In this document: piece after piece, positions 21,748 to 29,372 of the stretch
Layout of the letters: every line of letters starts with the position of its first letter
Position numbering within the stretch: position 1 is the stretch's first letter
Assembly: GCA_045576335.1 (NCBI GenBank)
Contig: JAZNGH010000027.1
Coordinates: forward strand, 62,001 to 126,000
Origin: Scatosoma sp045576335
GTDB lineage: Bacteria > Bacillota > Clostridia > Christensenellales > Borkfalkiaceae
Direction: 5' to 3'
Length of the DNA stretch: 64,000 nt
Translations under genes and position numbers: made by a program
Notes under the pieces: model-generated
What the model saw: only the letters and a program-made list of their open reading frames with translations
Told to the model about the DNA's origin: nothing
Databases searched by the model: none

Positions 21748-24700
21748 TTATTCATTGGAAAGCATTTGTTCAAGCTTTTGATAAAACGCCAAGCGTTTTT
21801 TGCTGTTTTCTTCCGCTTCGGAAAAGAGCTTTTCGGCGATTTCGGGTCGGGATTTTTTAAGCGAAGCAAAGCGGTTTTCGCCTATAAGGAACTCTTGAAA
21901 ATCGGCAGTGACCGTTTTACTGTCCAAGGTGAACGGGGCTTCCTTTCTCGGGTCGAAGCGATAGAGCGGGAAGTAGCCGCTTTCCACCGCCCGTCTTTCC
22001 TCCTCCATACATTTGCTCATATGCACGCCGTGCGAAATGCAAGGGGAGTAGGCAATAATCAGCGACGGACCGTCGTAGCTTTCCGCTTCGGTGAGCGCGT
22101 TCAAAAACTGTTGCTTATTTGCGCCTATGGACACTTGTGCAACGTATACGCTTCCGTACGTCATTGCCATTAGTCCAAGCTCCTTTTTACGCGACCGTTT
22201 TCCCGCGGTGGCAAACCGCGCGACCGCACCCAAGGGGGTGGCTTTGGAGGCTTGACCACCCGTGTTGGAGTACACCTCCGAATCGAGTACCAAAATATTG
22301 ACGTTGTTTTGCGTGGAAAGTACGTGATCCAAACCGCCGTAACCGATATCGTACGCCCAGCCGTCACCGCCGATAATCCAAATGGAGCGGTTTTCCTTTT
22401 CCTGCACCTCGCAAGCAAGGCGCATACCCAGCCCAAATTCGGCGTTGTCCTCAAAAAGCGAATTTGCCCAAGCAGGGCCTTTGCCTTGGTGGTTTACCGT
22501 GTAAGGGCAAGTAGGGGCAGAGCCGCCGTAAATGGAGGAACAGCCCGTAGCGTTGGCAATTATCATTCTGTCGCCGAAAAGCTGGGTTAAAACCTTGATA
22601 TACGGCGTTTCGCCGCAACCTGAACAGGCGTAAGAAAATTCAAAAAGGGGTTGACGGAATTGACTGCCCTTGACAGTGGTCGGCTTGAAAATGCTTGTGT
22701 CGGCAAGCGTTGCGTTTTGCGCGTATTCCCAATTTTTTCCCTCGGCGGGCATCAATTCGTTTGCGGGGCGCATCACGAGTGCTTTTTCCTTGGCGGGACA
22801 AACGTTGGCGCAAACTCCGCACCCCATACAATCGTGCGCCGCGACCTGCACGCGGAAACGCGCTTCCTTCACGCCGTTGGCGGGAACGGTGACGAAGCTT
22901 TCGGGCGCGTTGTCAAGACCTGCAACGGCAAAGGGGCGGATACACGCGTGCGGGCAGACGAAGGAGCATTGATTGCATTGTATGCAATTTTGCGGTATCC
23001 ATTGCGGGAGCAAAAGGGCTACGCCGTGCTTTTCCAGCCGCGTCGTGGAGGTAGGTACGCTGCCGTCGGGTTGAAACGCCGAGGTGGGGAGGGTGTCGCC
23101 GCGAAGGGATAAAACGGGCAAGATAAAATCTTGAAAATAAGGCTCTTGCGCTCTTTCGAGGGGCGGTGCGCCGTCCGTTGCCGTCAACCAAGAGTGCGGG
23201 TATTCTATTTTTTTGATTGCGTCTTGCGTTTTGTCCACGGCGGAAACGTTCATTGCGACCACCGCTTCACCCTTGCGGGCAAATTTTTCCCTCAGCTCCT
23301 CTTTGAGGTGCGCGGTGGCTTGTTCGTAGGGCATAATTTGTGGGTTAAGATAGAAAAACGCTGCCTGCATAATCGTACTCGTTCTGCCGCTCAACCCCAC
23401 TTCGTTTGCAATCTTCGTTGCGTCAATCACGAAAAGGGAGATGTCCTTTTTGGCAAGCTCGCGCTTATAAGACGGGGGCAGGTATGCGTTTAAGCTCTCT
23501 ATATCGGTATGCGGGCAGTTGAGAAGAAATACGCCCTTTTCTTTCAGTGCGCCAAGCATATCGTAGCGCGCGGGGTAAGAGGGGTTGTGGCAAGCCACGA
23601 AATCGGCTTCGTCAATCAAATACGCCGAGCGTATGGGCGTGTGTCCGAAACGCAAATGCGAAACGGTAATACCGCCCGATTTTCTGGAATCGTAACAAAA
23701 GTACGCCTGTACGAAAAGGTTGGTATAATCGCCGATAATTTTTACGGAATTTTTATTCGCGCCCACCGTGCCGTCCGAGCCAAGCCCGAAAAATTTACAG
23801 GAAACGCAATCCTTGGGTGCGACGGAGTATTTCTCGTTAAGGGCAAGCGAGGTGTTTGTGCGGTCGTCTGTAATCCCGACGGTGAAATGGTTTTTAGGGC
23901 TTTGGCTTTGCAGATTTTTGAAAACGGCGTACGCCATTGCAGGGGTAAATTCTTTCAACCCAAGACCGTATCTGCCGCCGATAACGTGGATATCCATTCT
24001 GCCGCGTTCGAAAAGAGCGCTTTGCACGTCGAGATAGAGCGGTTCGCCAAGCGAGCCTGCTTCCTTCGTTCGATCCAAGACGGCGATATTTTTGCAGGTC
24101 TTTGGAAGTGCGGCAACGAATGCGTCCGCGGCAAAGGGGCGGTAAAGCCGCACCTTAATTACGCCCGTTTTGTGGCCTTGGCTGTTCATCTTATCCACCG
24201 TTTCCTCTACGGTTTGACCGCCGCTGCCGATAATCACTACGACGCTTTCGGCGTCCGTTGCGCCGTAATAATCGAAGAGCTTGTATGTCCTGCCCGTAAG
24301 TGCGGCGACTTTATTCATATTTTCTTGTACGATAGCGGGCAGGGCGAGATAGTGCGCGTTTGCCGCTTCGCGGTTTTGGAAGTAAATATCGGGATTTTGT
24401 GCTGTACCGCGCTGGATAGGTCGATCGGGGTCGAGCGCGCGGGCGCGGAATGCTTCTATATCGTCGCGGTCTATCAAGGAGCACATTTCGTCGTAGTCCA
24501 GCGTTTGAATTTTATTCACCTCGTGCGAGGTGCGGAAGCCGTCGAAGAAATGCAGGAAGGGTACGCTTGCTTTGAGGGTGGACAGGTGTGCGACGAGCGC
24601 AAGGTCGTGAACCTCCTGCACGGACGCGGAAGCAAGCATAGCAAAGCCCGTTTGACGGCAAGCCATTACGTCCTGATGATCGCCGAAAATGCTCAACGCG

Positions 24701-25050
24701 TGCGTGGCGATTGCCCGCGCGCTGACGTGGAATACGGTGGGGAGCAGCTCGCCCGCGATTTTGTACATATTTGGCTGCATAAGCAATAGACCTTGGCTGC
24801 AAGTGTAGGTAGTGGCGAGCGCGCCACAGGTGAGCGCGCCGTGCAACGCGCCTGCTGCGCCCGCTTCCGATTGCATTTCCACGACCTTGGGAACGACGCC
24901 AAACATATTCTGTTTTTGTGCCGTAGACCATTCGTCGGCAAGCTCCGCCATAGGCGAAGAGGGGGTGATGGGGTATATGACCGCAAGCTCCGAAAAAGCG
25001 TAGGAAACGTGCGCGGCTGCCGCGTTTCCGTCTATCGTCATGGTTTTCAT
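21748..25050 (-). CDS. nifJ: Pyruvate:ferredoxin (flavodoxin) oxidoreductase
   Basis: A 1100-residue single-chain PFOR, slightly shorter than the usual 1170. It converts pyruvate and CoA to acetyl-CoA, CO2 and two reduced ferredoxins. Visible in order: the pyrimidine-binding domain (YPITPSSPMAELADEW), the CoA/gamma domain, two [4Fe-4S] motifs (CIQCNQCSFVCPHAC, CMGCGVCANVCPAKEKAL), a third-cluster segment (ACSGCGETPYIK) and the thiamine diphosphate site (GGDGWAYDIGYGGLDHVL with SNTGGQASKATPLG). It is the entry point of the fermentative pathway served by the hydrogenase and AdhE in this window. No convincing ribosome binding site precedes ATG 25050. One copy of the 19-bp dispersed repeat lies in the coding sequence (residues about 520-526). 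Confidence 0.95.
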   Translation of the reverse strand: MKTMTIDGNAAAAHVSYAFSELAVIYPITPSSPMAELADEWSTAQKQNMFGVVPKVVEMQSEAGAAGALHGALTCGALATTYTCSQGLLLMQPNMYKIAGELLPTVFHVSARAIATHALSIFGDHQDVMACRQTGFAMLASASVQEVHDLALVAHLSTLKASVPFLHFFDGFRTSHEVNKIQTLDYDEMCSLIDRDDIEAFRARALDPDRPIQRGTAQNPDIYFQNREAANAHYLALPAIVQENMNKVAALTGRTYKLFDYYGATDAESVVVIIGSGGQTVEETVDKMNSQGHKTGVIKVRLYRPFAADAFVAALPKTCKNIAVLDRTKEAGSLGEPLYLDVQSALFERGRMDIHVIGGRYGLGLKEFTPAMAYAVFKNLQSQSPKNHFTVGITDDRTNTSLALNEKYSVAPKDCVSCKFFGLGSDGTVGANKNSVKIIGDYTNLFVQAYFCYDSRKSGGITVSHLRFGHTPIRSAYLIDEADFVACHNPSYPARYDMLGALKEKGVFLLNCPHTDIESLNAYLPPSYKRELAKKDISLFVIDATKIANEVGLSGRTSTIMQAAFFYLNPQIMPYEQATAHLKEELREKFARKGEAVVAMNVSAVDKTQDAIKKIEYPHSWLTATDGAPPLERAQEPYFQDFILPVLSLRGDTLPTSAFQPDGSVPTSTTRLEKHGVALLLPQWIPQNCIQCNQCSFVCPHACIRPFAVAGLDNAPESFVTVPANGVKEARFRVQVAAHDCMGCGVCANVCPAKEKALVMRPANELMPAEGKNWEYAQNATLADTSIFKPTTVKGSQFRQPLFEFSYACSGCGETPYIKVLTQLFGDRMIIANATGCSSIYGGSAPTCPYTVNHQGKGPAWANSLFEDNAEFGLGMRLACEVQEKENRSIWIIGGDGWAYDIGYGGLDHVLSTQNNVNILVLDSEVYSNTGGQASKATPLGAVARFATAGKRSRKKELGLMAMTYGSVYVAQVSIGANKQQFLNALTEAESYDGPSLIIAYSPCISHGVHMSKCMEEERRAVESGYFPLYRFDPRKEAPFTLDSKTVTADFQEFLIGENRFASLKKSRPEIAEKLFSEAEENSKKRLAFYQKLEQMLSNE
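23474..23492 (+). repeat. 19-bp dispersed repeat, copy in PFOR
   Basis: GGGGGCAGGTATGCGTTTA. On the gene strand it encodes the N-A-Y-L-P-P stretch of PFOR. Confidence 0.65.
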
Positions 25051-25077
25051 AGGATAAGTATGTTCGTTTTATAAAGA

Positions 25078-25108
25078 AAAAAACCTTTCCCCAGCGGAAA
25101 GGTTTTTT
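25078..25108. terminator. Terminator between dgt and PFOR genes
   Basis: AAACCTTTCC (25081-25090) and GGAAAGGTTT (25096-25105) pair around CCAGC, with A- and T-runs outside. On the minus strand it ends the dgt transcript. Confidence 0.8.
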
Positions 25109-25118
25109 ATGATATAGC

Positions 25119-26321
25119 TTATTCGAAATATCCGTGATAGCGCAATTTATGCTTGCCCTTGGGGAAGAGGTGTTTATACAAATCAATAAAATAATCGTCC
25201 GTCATACTCGCGATATAATCGACGACGATTAAATTTTTCTCCGTTTCCTCGTAAGGCAGGGTGCGGCGGCTTTGATAATAGGGCGCGTTTAAGTAATCGA
25301 TATGGTGAGAAAAGACGGGTGAGCTTTTTTTGCTTTCTTGTAAGTCAAGAAGCAGTTTTTCGTAAATGTCCCGCATCATAGTGTTCAGCGTTTTGTCGGC
25401 GCGCAATACCCGTTCGTGACGGTAGATATTCTCGTAGTTGGCGGTTTTTGCCTTTTTGAGGGCGTTAAAATGCGTTTGGTCCATTTTGATATACGGCTTT
25501 CCGTAGCTATTCTGAATGATATTCACCATTAAATTGTTGACGATTTCGGCGTTGATTTTGCCGATACCGTAATCCTCAAATTCTTCCGCACGAAGTAGAC
25601 GGCTCTTCTCCGCGTCGTGGCGGTCCTTGCCAAGATAAGCAATGATATCCGAAATGCGTACCACACATCCCTCCAAGGTGGATGGCGTGAGCTTTTTGAC
25701 GTGTTCGCCGTCTATATAGCATTTTTCTATTTGCTCGTCAAAGTCCGCAAAACCGCAAAGCGGGGCAGGCAGGTATTCGTCCAATTCCAATTCGCCGTTG
25801 TGCGCGGCGATTCCGTCCAGCGTTTGCAGGGAAATATTTAAGGGAAAAATACTATCGAGAACGCGCACGGAATGGATATTGTGCGCAAACCTACGTCCCG
25901 TGTGCTCGGCGTAAAGCTCGTCTAAAAACCGTTCGCCTGTGTGCCCGAACGGGGTATGCCCGATATCGTGTCCGAGGGCAATCGCTTCGATTAAATCCAA
26001 GTTGAGATGTAACGCTTTTCCGATTGTGCGCGCTATGCGCGAAACGAGCTGGACGTGTAGGCTTCGGTGGGTGATGTCGTCGTTTTTATATAGGGAAAAA
26101 ACCTGCGTTTTGTCCGAATAACGGTTGTAATAGGGGCAGTTGAGGATTTTATCGATATCCCGCACGAACGCCGTGCGCCATACGGTGGCGTTATCGTGCG
26201 TACCCGTTTTACGGCGCACGACCTTGCTTTCGTCGAATGCGACTTTGGCAAAGCTTCCGCTTTCCCTTTCGTCTTCCATTCGTTTTATCAGTTTTTCCGA
26301 TACGTTTTCATAGTATGCCAT
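25119..26321 (-). CDS. dgt: Deoxyguanosinetriphosphate triphosphohydrolase (dGTPase-like, HD domain)
   Basis: A 400-residue protein when started at ATG 26321 (MAYYENVS). An upstream ATG at 26360 would add 13 hydrophobic residues without a ribosome binding site. HD-domain metal ligands are visible in THRSLHVQLVSRIARTIG and GHDIGHTPFGHTGE, and VRISDIIAYLGKDRHDAE carries the later Asp. Such enzymes split dGTP or other dNTPs into deoxynucleoside and triphosphate and keep dNTP pools in check. A TATAAT box lies only 6 nt before the ATG, with no Shine-Dalgarno, so the mRNA may be leaderless. Confidence 0.88.
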   Translation of the reverse strand: MAYYENVSEKLIKRMEDERESGSFAKVAFDESKVVRRKTGTHDNATVWRTAFVRDIDKILNCPYYNRYSDKTQVFSLYKNDDITHRSLHVQLVSRIARTIGKALHLNLDLIEAIALGHDIGHTPFGHTGERFLDELYAEHTGRRFAHNIHSVRVLDSIFPLNISLQTLDGIAAHNGELELDEYLPAPLCGFADFDEQIEKCYIDGEHVKKLTPSTLEGCVVRISDIIAYLGKDRHDAEKSRLLRAEEFEDYGIGKINAEIVNNLMVNIIQNSYGKPYIKMDQTHFNALKKAKTANYENIYRHERVLRADKTLNTMMRDIYEKLLLDLQESKKSSPVFSHHIDYLNAPYYQSRRTLPYEETEKNLIVVDYIASMTDDYFIDLYKHLFPKGKHKLRYHGYFE

Positions 26322-26327
26322 AGCCTT

Positions 26328-26356
26328 ATTATAGCATAAAAAAATGAAAAAATAAA
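26328..26356 (-). promoter_or_regulatory. dgt promoter, possibly leaderless
   Basis: Minus strand: weak -35 (TTTATT), 17-nt spacer, consensus TATAAT, then six bases and ATG. Transcription would start at or next to the initiation codon. Confidence 0.5.
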
Positions 26357-26376
26357 GCAAATGTGTCGTTCAACGC

Positions 26377-26405
26377 TTGAAAATGTTTGCGGGGCGTGCT
26401 ATAAT
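26377..26405 (+). promoter_or_regulatory. Promoter of the CrtC-like gene
   Basis: TTGAAA, 17-nt spacer, TATAAT; AAGGAG and ATG 26428 follow. Confidence 0.75.
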
Positions 26406-26427
26406 GAAAAAAAAGGAGACTTGATTT

Positions 26428-27492
26428 ATGAAAACAGCATATTTATTAAAGGACTACGAAAGCGTGGGGATTAAAAAGGAGATTCAGCCCTTTGAGGACG
26501 GCGTGCGGACGAACGCGGAAAAGGGGCAATACGAGTGGTGGTATTTTGACACCAAGCTTGCGGGCGGCGGAAGCCTCGTGATCGTCTTTTTCACCAAGCC
26601 TATGACCTCGTTCAAGGCGAAATTCGAGCCGTACGTGCTTTTTGATTTGACCCTTCCAAACGGGCAAGGGGATATACATAAAGCTTTCTATCCCAAAGAG
26701 GGGGATTATTCGTTCTCCAAGGACGGTTGCGATATCCGTATCGGGGAGTGCACCTTTAAGGGGGACTTGAAAAATTATACCATTTACTGCAAGGACGAGA
26801 AAACGGAAGCGACGGTGAAGCTTGCAGGGAGCGTTCCCGCATGGCGGCCGTACGCGGGGCAAATCCGTTTTGGGGAAAAGGATTATTTCGCTTGGCTGCC
26901 CTCCGTTCCCGAGGGAAAGGTGGAAGCCACCGTTACGCACGAGGGCGAAACGCGCACGTTTGAGGGAACGGGCTATCACGACCATAACTGGGGCAATAAA
27001 TTGATGTTTTTCCTTATGCACCACTGGTATTGGGGCAGGGCGAAAATCGGCGATTACGTCGTCGTTACCTCGTATATTACGGCGAATAAACAGCACGGCT
27101 ACAACGAAACGCCTATCTTTATGATTGCGAAAAACGGCGAAATCGTGGCGGACGACGCGCTGAATTGTTTGAACTATACCGAAACGGATTACGAATACGA
27201 CGAGGCGACGAAAAAGCACGTTGCCAAAACGCTCGTTTACGATTATAAAGAGGGGGATAAACGGTTTGTAATCACCTATAAAAAAGAGGAAAGTATCGAG
27301 CGCAAGGATATGAAAGAGGAAACGACCAAGCTGCAATACGCGCTCATTTGGTTGTTGGGGCTTCGCGGTTCTTACCACCGTATGGGCGGCACGGCGACCT
27401 TGGAATATTACGAGAGCGGCGGGCTTGTGGAAAGGGTGGAAGCTCCTGCCATTTGGGAGCAAATGTATTTCGGTAAGGATAGATTGAGATAA
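26428..27492 (+). CDS. CrtC/AttH-like double-lipocalin protein
   Basis: A 354-residue protein with two features of the hydroxyneurosporene synthase (CrtC)/AttH fold, two lipocalin-like barrels: YEWWYFDTKL near residue 36 and FEGTGYHDHNWGNKLMF near 172. Members hydrate or isomerise hydrophobic substrates such as carotenoids, or bind lipids. No carotenoid genes are nearby, so the substrate is unknown. There is no signal peptide, so it should be cytoplasmic. A single gene with its own promoter and a strong terminator. Confidence 0.72.
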   Translation: MKTAYLLKDYESVGIKKEIQPFEDGVRTNAEKGQYEWWYFDTKLAGGGSLVIVFFTKPMTSFKAKFEPYVLFDLTLPNGQGDIHKAFYPKEGDYSFSKDGCDIRIGECTFKGDLKNYTIYCKDEKTEATVKLAGSVPAWRPYAGQIRFGEKDYFAWLPSVPEGKVEATVTHEGETRTFEGTGYHDHNWGNKLMFFLMHHWYWGRAKIGDYVVVTSYITANKQHGYNETPIFMIAKNGEIVADDALNCLNYTETDYEYDEATKKHVAKTLVYDYKEGDKRFVITYKKEESIERKDMKEETTKLQYALIWLLGLRGSYHRMGGTATLEYYESGGLVERVEAPAIWEQMYFGKDRLR

Positions 27493-27495
27493 AAA

Positions 27496-27520
27496 AACAG
27501 CGGACGGGACGTCCGCTGTT
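27496..27520. terminator. Bidirectional terminator
   Basis: AACAGCGGACG-GGA-CGTCCGCTGTT, an 11-bp perfect stem with an A-run before it and TTTCTT after it, between the convergent CrtC-like and GPH transporter genes. Confidence 0.85.
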
Positions 27521-27536
27521 TTCTTATTCGAGAAGA

Positions 27537-29072
27537 TTATTCTTCGTCGGGTTTGTTTTCGTCTGCCGTAGCTTCCGTTGCTTGCGCTACGTCTTCGGCA
27601 AGCGTTTGGGGAGCTTCTTCAACAGCTTCCACAGCTTCGGTTGCCGCTTCTGCGTTTTCTTCGGCAGCTTCCGCTTCACGGCGTGCTTTAAGCTCTGCCG
27701 TCATCTGTGCAACCTTTTTCTTGTCAAGGTTGTAAACGAACGCGATAGAAACGAACATAACGATTGCCGCGAAGGTGTACAACGCTGCAACGAGCCATTT
27801 CATTCTTTCCGCAACTTCGAAGGGCTGATTTGCTTCCAGCTCGCCGATATAACCGAGCCAACCCATAATCAAAACGACGAGGGACGGGCCAAGGCCTTGC
27901 GCTAATTTACGGAAGAAGGAGTGCAACGCATAAACCGTACCCTCTTCTTTCGTGCCGTTTTTCCATTCGTTGTAGTCGATCGCGTCTGCCATAAGTGCCC
28001 AGCTTACACAGGTGTAGAAGCCAAGACCAAGACCGAAGAATACTTGCGCTACTACGTAGCCGACCAAGCCCGCGGTACCGTTGCCAAGGGGCAGGAAGAG
28101 CAATAACGCACCGAATACGCTAACCGCCGCACCTACGGCGCAAGCTTCTTTTTTACCCCATCTGTCTACAATCTTTTTAATGAAAGGCATAAACAGGAAC
28201 ATAGGCAAATAACCGATTAACATAACGATACCGGAAATTTGAGCGTTTCCAAAATAAGCTTGGAAAAGAACGGTGGTCGCCGAGGAAGAGCCTTGCATGC
28301 CGATAAACATTGCCATAGCCGCAAGCGTTGCGCCTACTGCCGCGGGGTTTTTTACAAAGTTCTTCATTGCTTTCCAAACGTTGAATTTTTGTGTTTTTTC
28401 GCTAATCGTGACGCTGTTTTCTTCTACGCGAATGGTCGTAGTTTTAAGCATAGCGATAAAGCAAACCAAACCGATTGCACCCATAATAAGAGCGGCTACG
28501 AATACCACTTCACCTTTAAGGGTGTTGCTTGCGTCGTAGCAGAGAATGGGAAGAAGGACCATAGGAAGAATGTTACCGACCATAGAGCCGATCGAACGCC
28601 AAGTAGAAAGCTGTGAACGTTCGCTGCCGTCCGTCGTGATTACGGACATCATAGAGCCGTAGGGTACGTTAGCAATGGTGTAGAACGCGTCCCAAAGGAT
28701 ATAGCCGAGCACGAACAAGATACATCTTAATACGAGCGGCGCGTTGGGCAGGGGCAGGAAGAAGAATAAGCCAGAGAACAGCAAACCGAGTGCGCCTATG
28801 AAAATATAGGTCTTGAATTTGCCGTGCTTATACTTGCGCTTGTCTGCGTCGAAGAGCGAGCCGAGCAGGGGGTCGTTGATTGCGTCCCAAATTTGGACGA
28901 CCAACAACAGGGTTGCGTACAGGGTTTCGCCGAGTGCCATGAATTGCGTCCAGAACACGAACATAATCGTGCTTTTGAGCGCGAAACTCATATTGCAGCC
29001 GAGGTCACCCGCGGCGTACGAGAGCTTGTCCCTCATACCGAAGGGACGGGGTTGGGTAACGGGTTGTTTCAT
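27537..29072 (-). CDS. GPH-family sugar:cation symporter (MelB-like)
   Basis: A 511-residue polytopic protein with about 12 spans. The N-terminus PFGMRDKLSYAAGDLGCNM and the loop IWDAINDPLLGSLFDADKRK are signatures of the glycoside-pentoside-hexuronide transporter family, whose conserved D-x-x-x-D binds the coupling cation. EWKNGTKEEGTVYALHSFFR is the typical late loop. The last 50 residues are an unusual Glu/Ala-rich acidic tail (EAAEENAEAATEAVEAVEEA), cytoplasmic and probably disordered. Its gene diverges from the GH2 glycosidase gene, so it should import the oligosaccharide or glycoside which that enzyme hydrolyses. Confidence 0.9.
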   Translation of the reverse strand: MKQPVTQPRPFGMRDKLSYAAGDLGCNMSFALKSTIMFVFWTQFMALGETLYATLLLVVQIWDAINDPLLGSLFDADKRKYKHGKFKTYIFIGALGLLFSGLFFFLPLPNAPLVLRCILFVLGYILWDAFYTIANVPYGSMMSVITTDGSERSQLSTWRSIGSMVGNILPMVLLPILCYDASNTLKGEVVFVAALIMGAIGLVCFIAMLKTTTIRVEENSVTISEKTQKFNVWKAMKNFVKNPAAVGATLAAMAMFIGMQGSSSATTVLFQAYFGNAQISGIVMLIGYLPMFLFMPFIKKIVDRWGKKEACAVGAAVSVFGALLLFLPLGNGTAGLVGYVVAQVFFGLGLGFYTCVSWALMADAIDYNEWKNGTKEEGTVYALHSFFRKLAQGLGPSLVVLIMGWLGYIGELEANQPFEVAERMKWLVAALYTFAAIVMFVSIAFVYNLDKKKVAQMTAELKARREAEAAEENAEAATEAVEAVEEAPQTLAEDVAQATEATADENKPDEE

Positions 29073-29144
29073 AAAATCCTCCTCATCTCTTTTTTTGAAA
29101 GCGTCGCGACCATTTTACGACACTTTGATGATGATATTGTCTAC

Positions 29145-29173
29145 ATTATATACGAAAATATTGATTATGTCAA
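29145..29173 (-). promoter_or_regulatory. Promoter of the GPH transporter gene
   Basis: Minus strand: TTGACA, 17-nt spacer, TATAAT (a full consensus), then a leader of about 65 nt and GGAGGA before the ATG. Confidence 0.8.
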
Positions 29174-29254
29174 TTCATTTAACTGATTTTTAATGATTTT
29201 ATCTTATTTTCAAACAAAAACTGTAAAAAGTTTTCATTTATGAAAAAGAAAACG

Positions 29255-29329
29255 GGTTTATTTCTTGACATAAACCGTTTTATCGGTTATAATATTATGT
29301 GGGTTTATGCGGAGAAAAAAGCGTAAACC
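29255..29329 (+). promoter_or_regulatory. GH2 promoter with two operators
   Basis: TTGACA (29265-29270), 17-nt spacer, TATAAT (29288-29293). An inverted repeat GGTTTAT-8-ATAAACC (29255-29276) covers the -35 box. A second, GGTTTA...TAAACC (29302-29329), lies just past the start point. The shared GGTTTA half-site suggests one repressor, e.g. LacI/GntR/ROK type, not encoded nearby. The 300-bp spacer 29073-29372 otherwise holds only the two divergent promoters and AT-rich sequence. Confidence 0.7.
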
Positions 29330-29372
29330 GTACGGGTAAATTCAAAAAAATATAAATTTTAGGAGGATAAAA

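Noticed and set aside
23509..24789. 426-codon open frame antisense to PFOR
   Set aside because: Antisense shadow of a conserved enzyme; no ribosome binding site or recognisable motif.
25762..25781. GGGGCAGGCAGGTATTCGTC in dgt, resembling the dispersed repeat
   Set aside because: An extra GGCA and several mismatches break the core; it does not align over the 19 bp.
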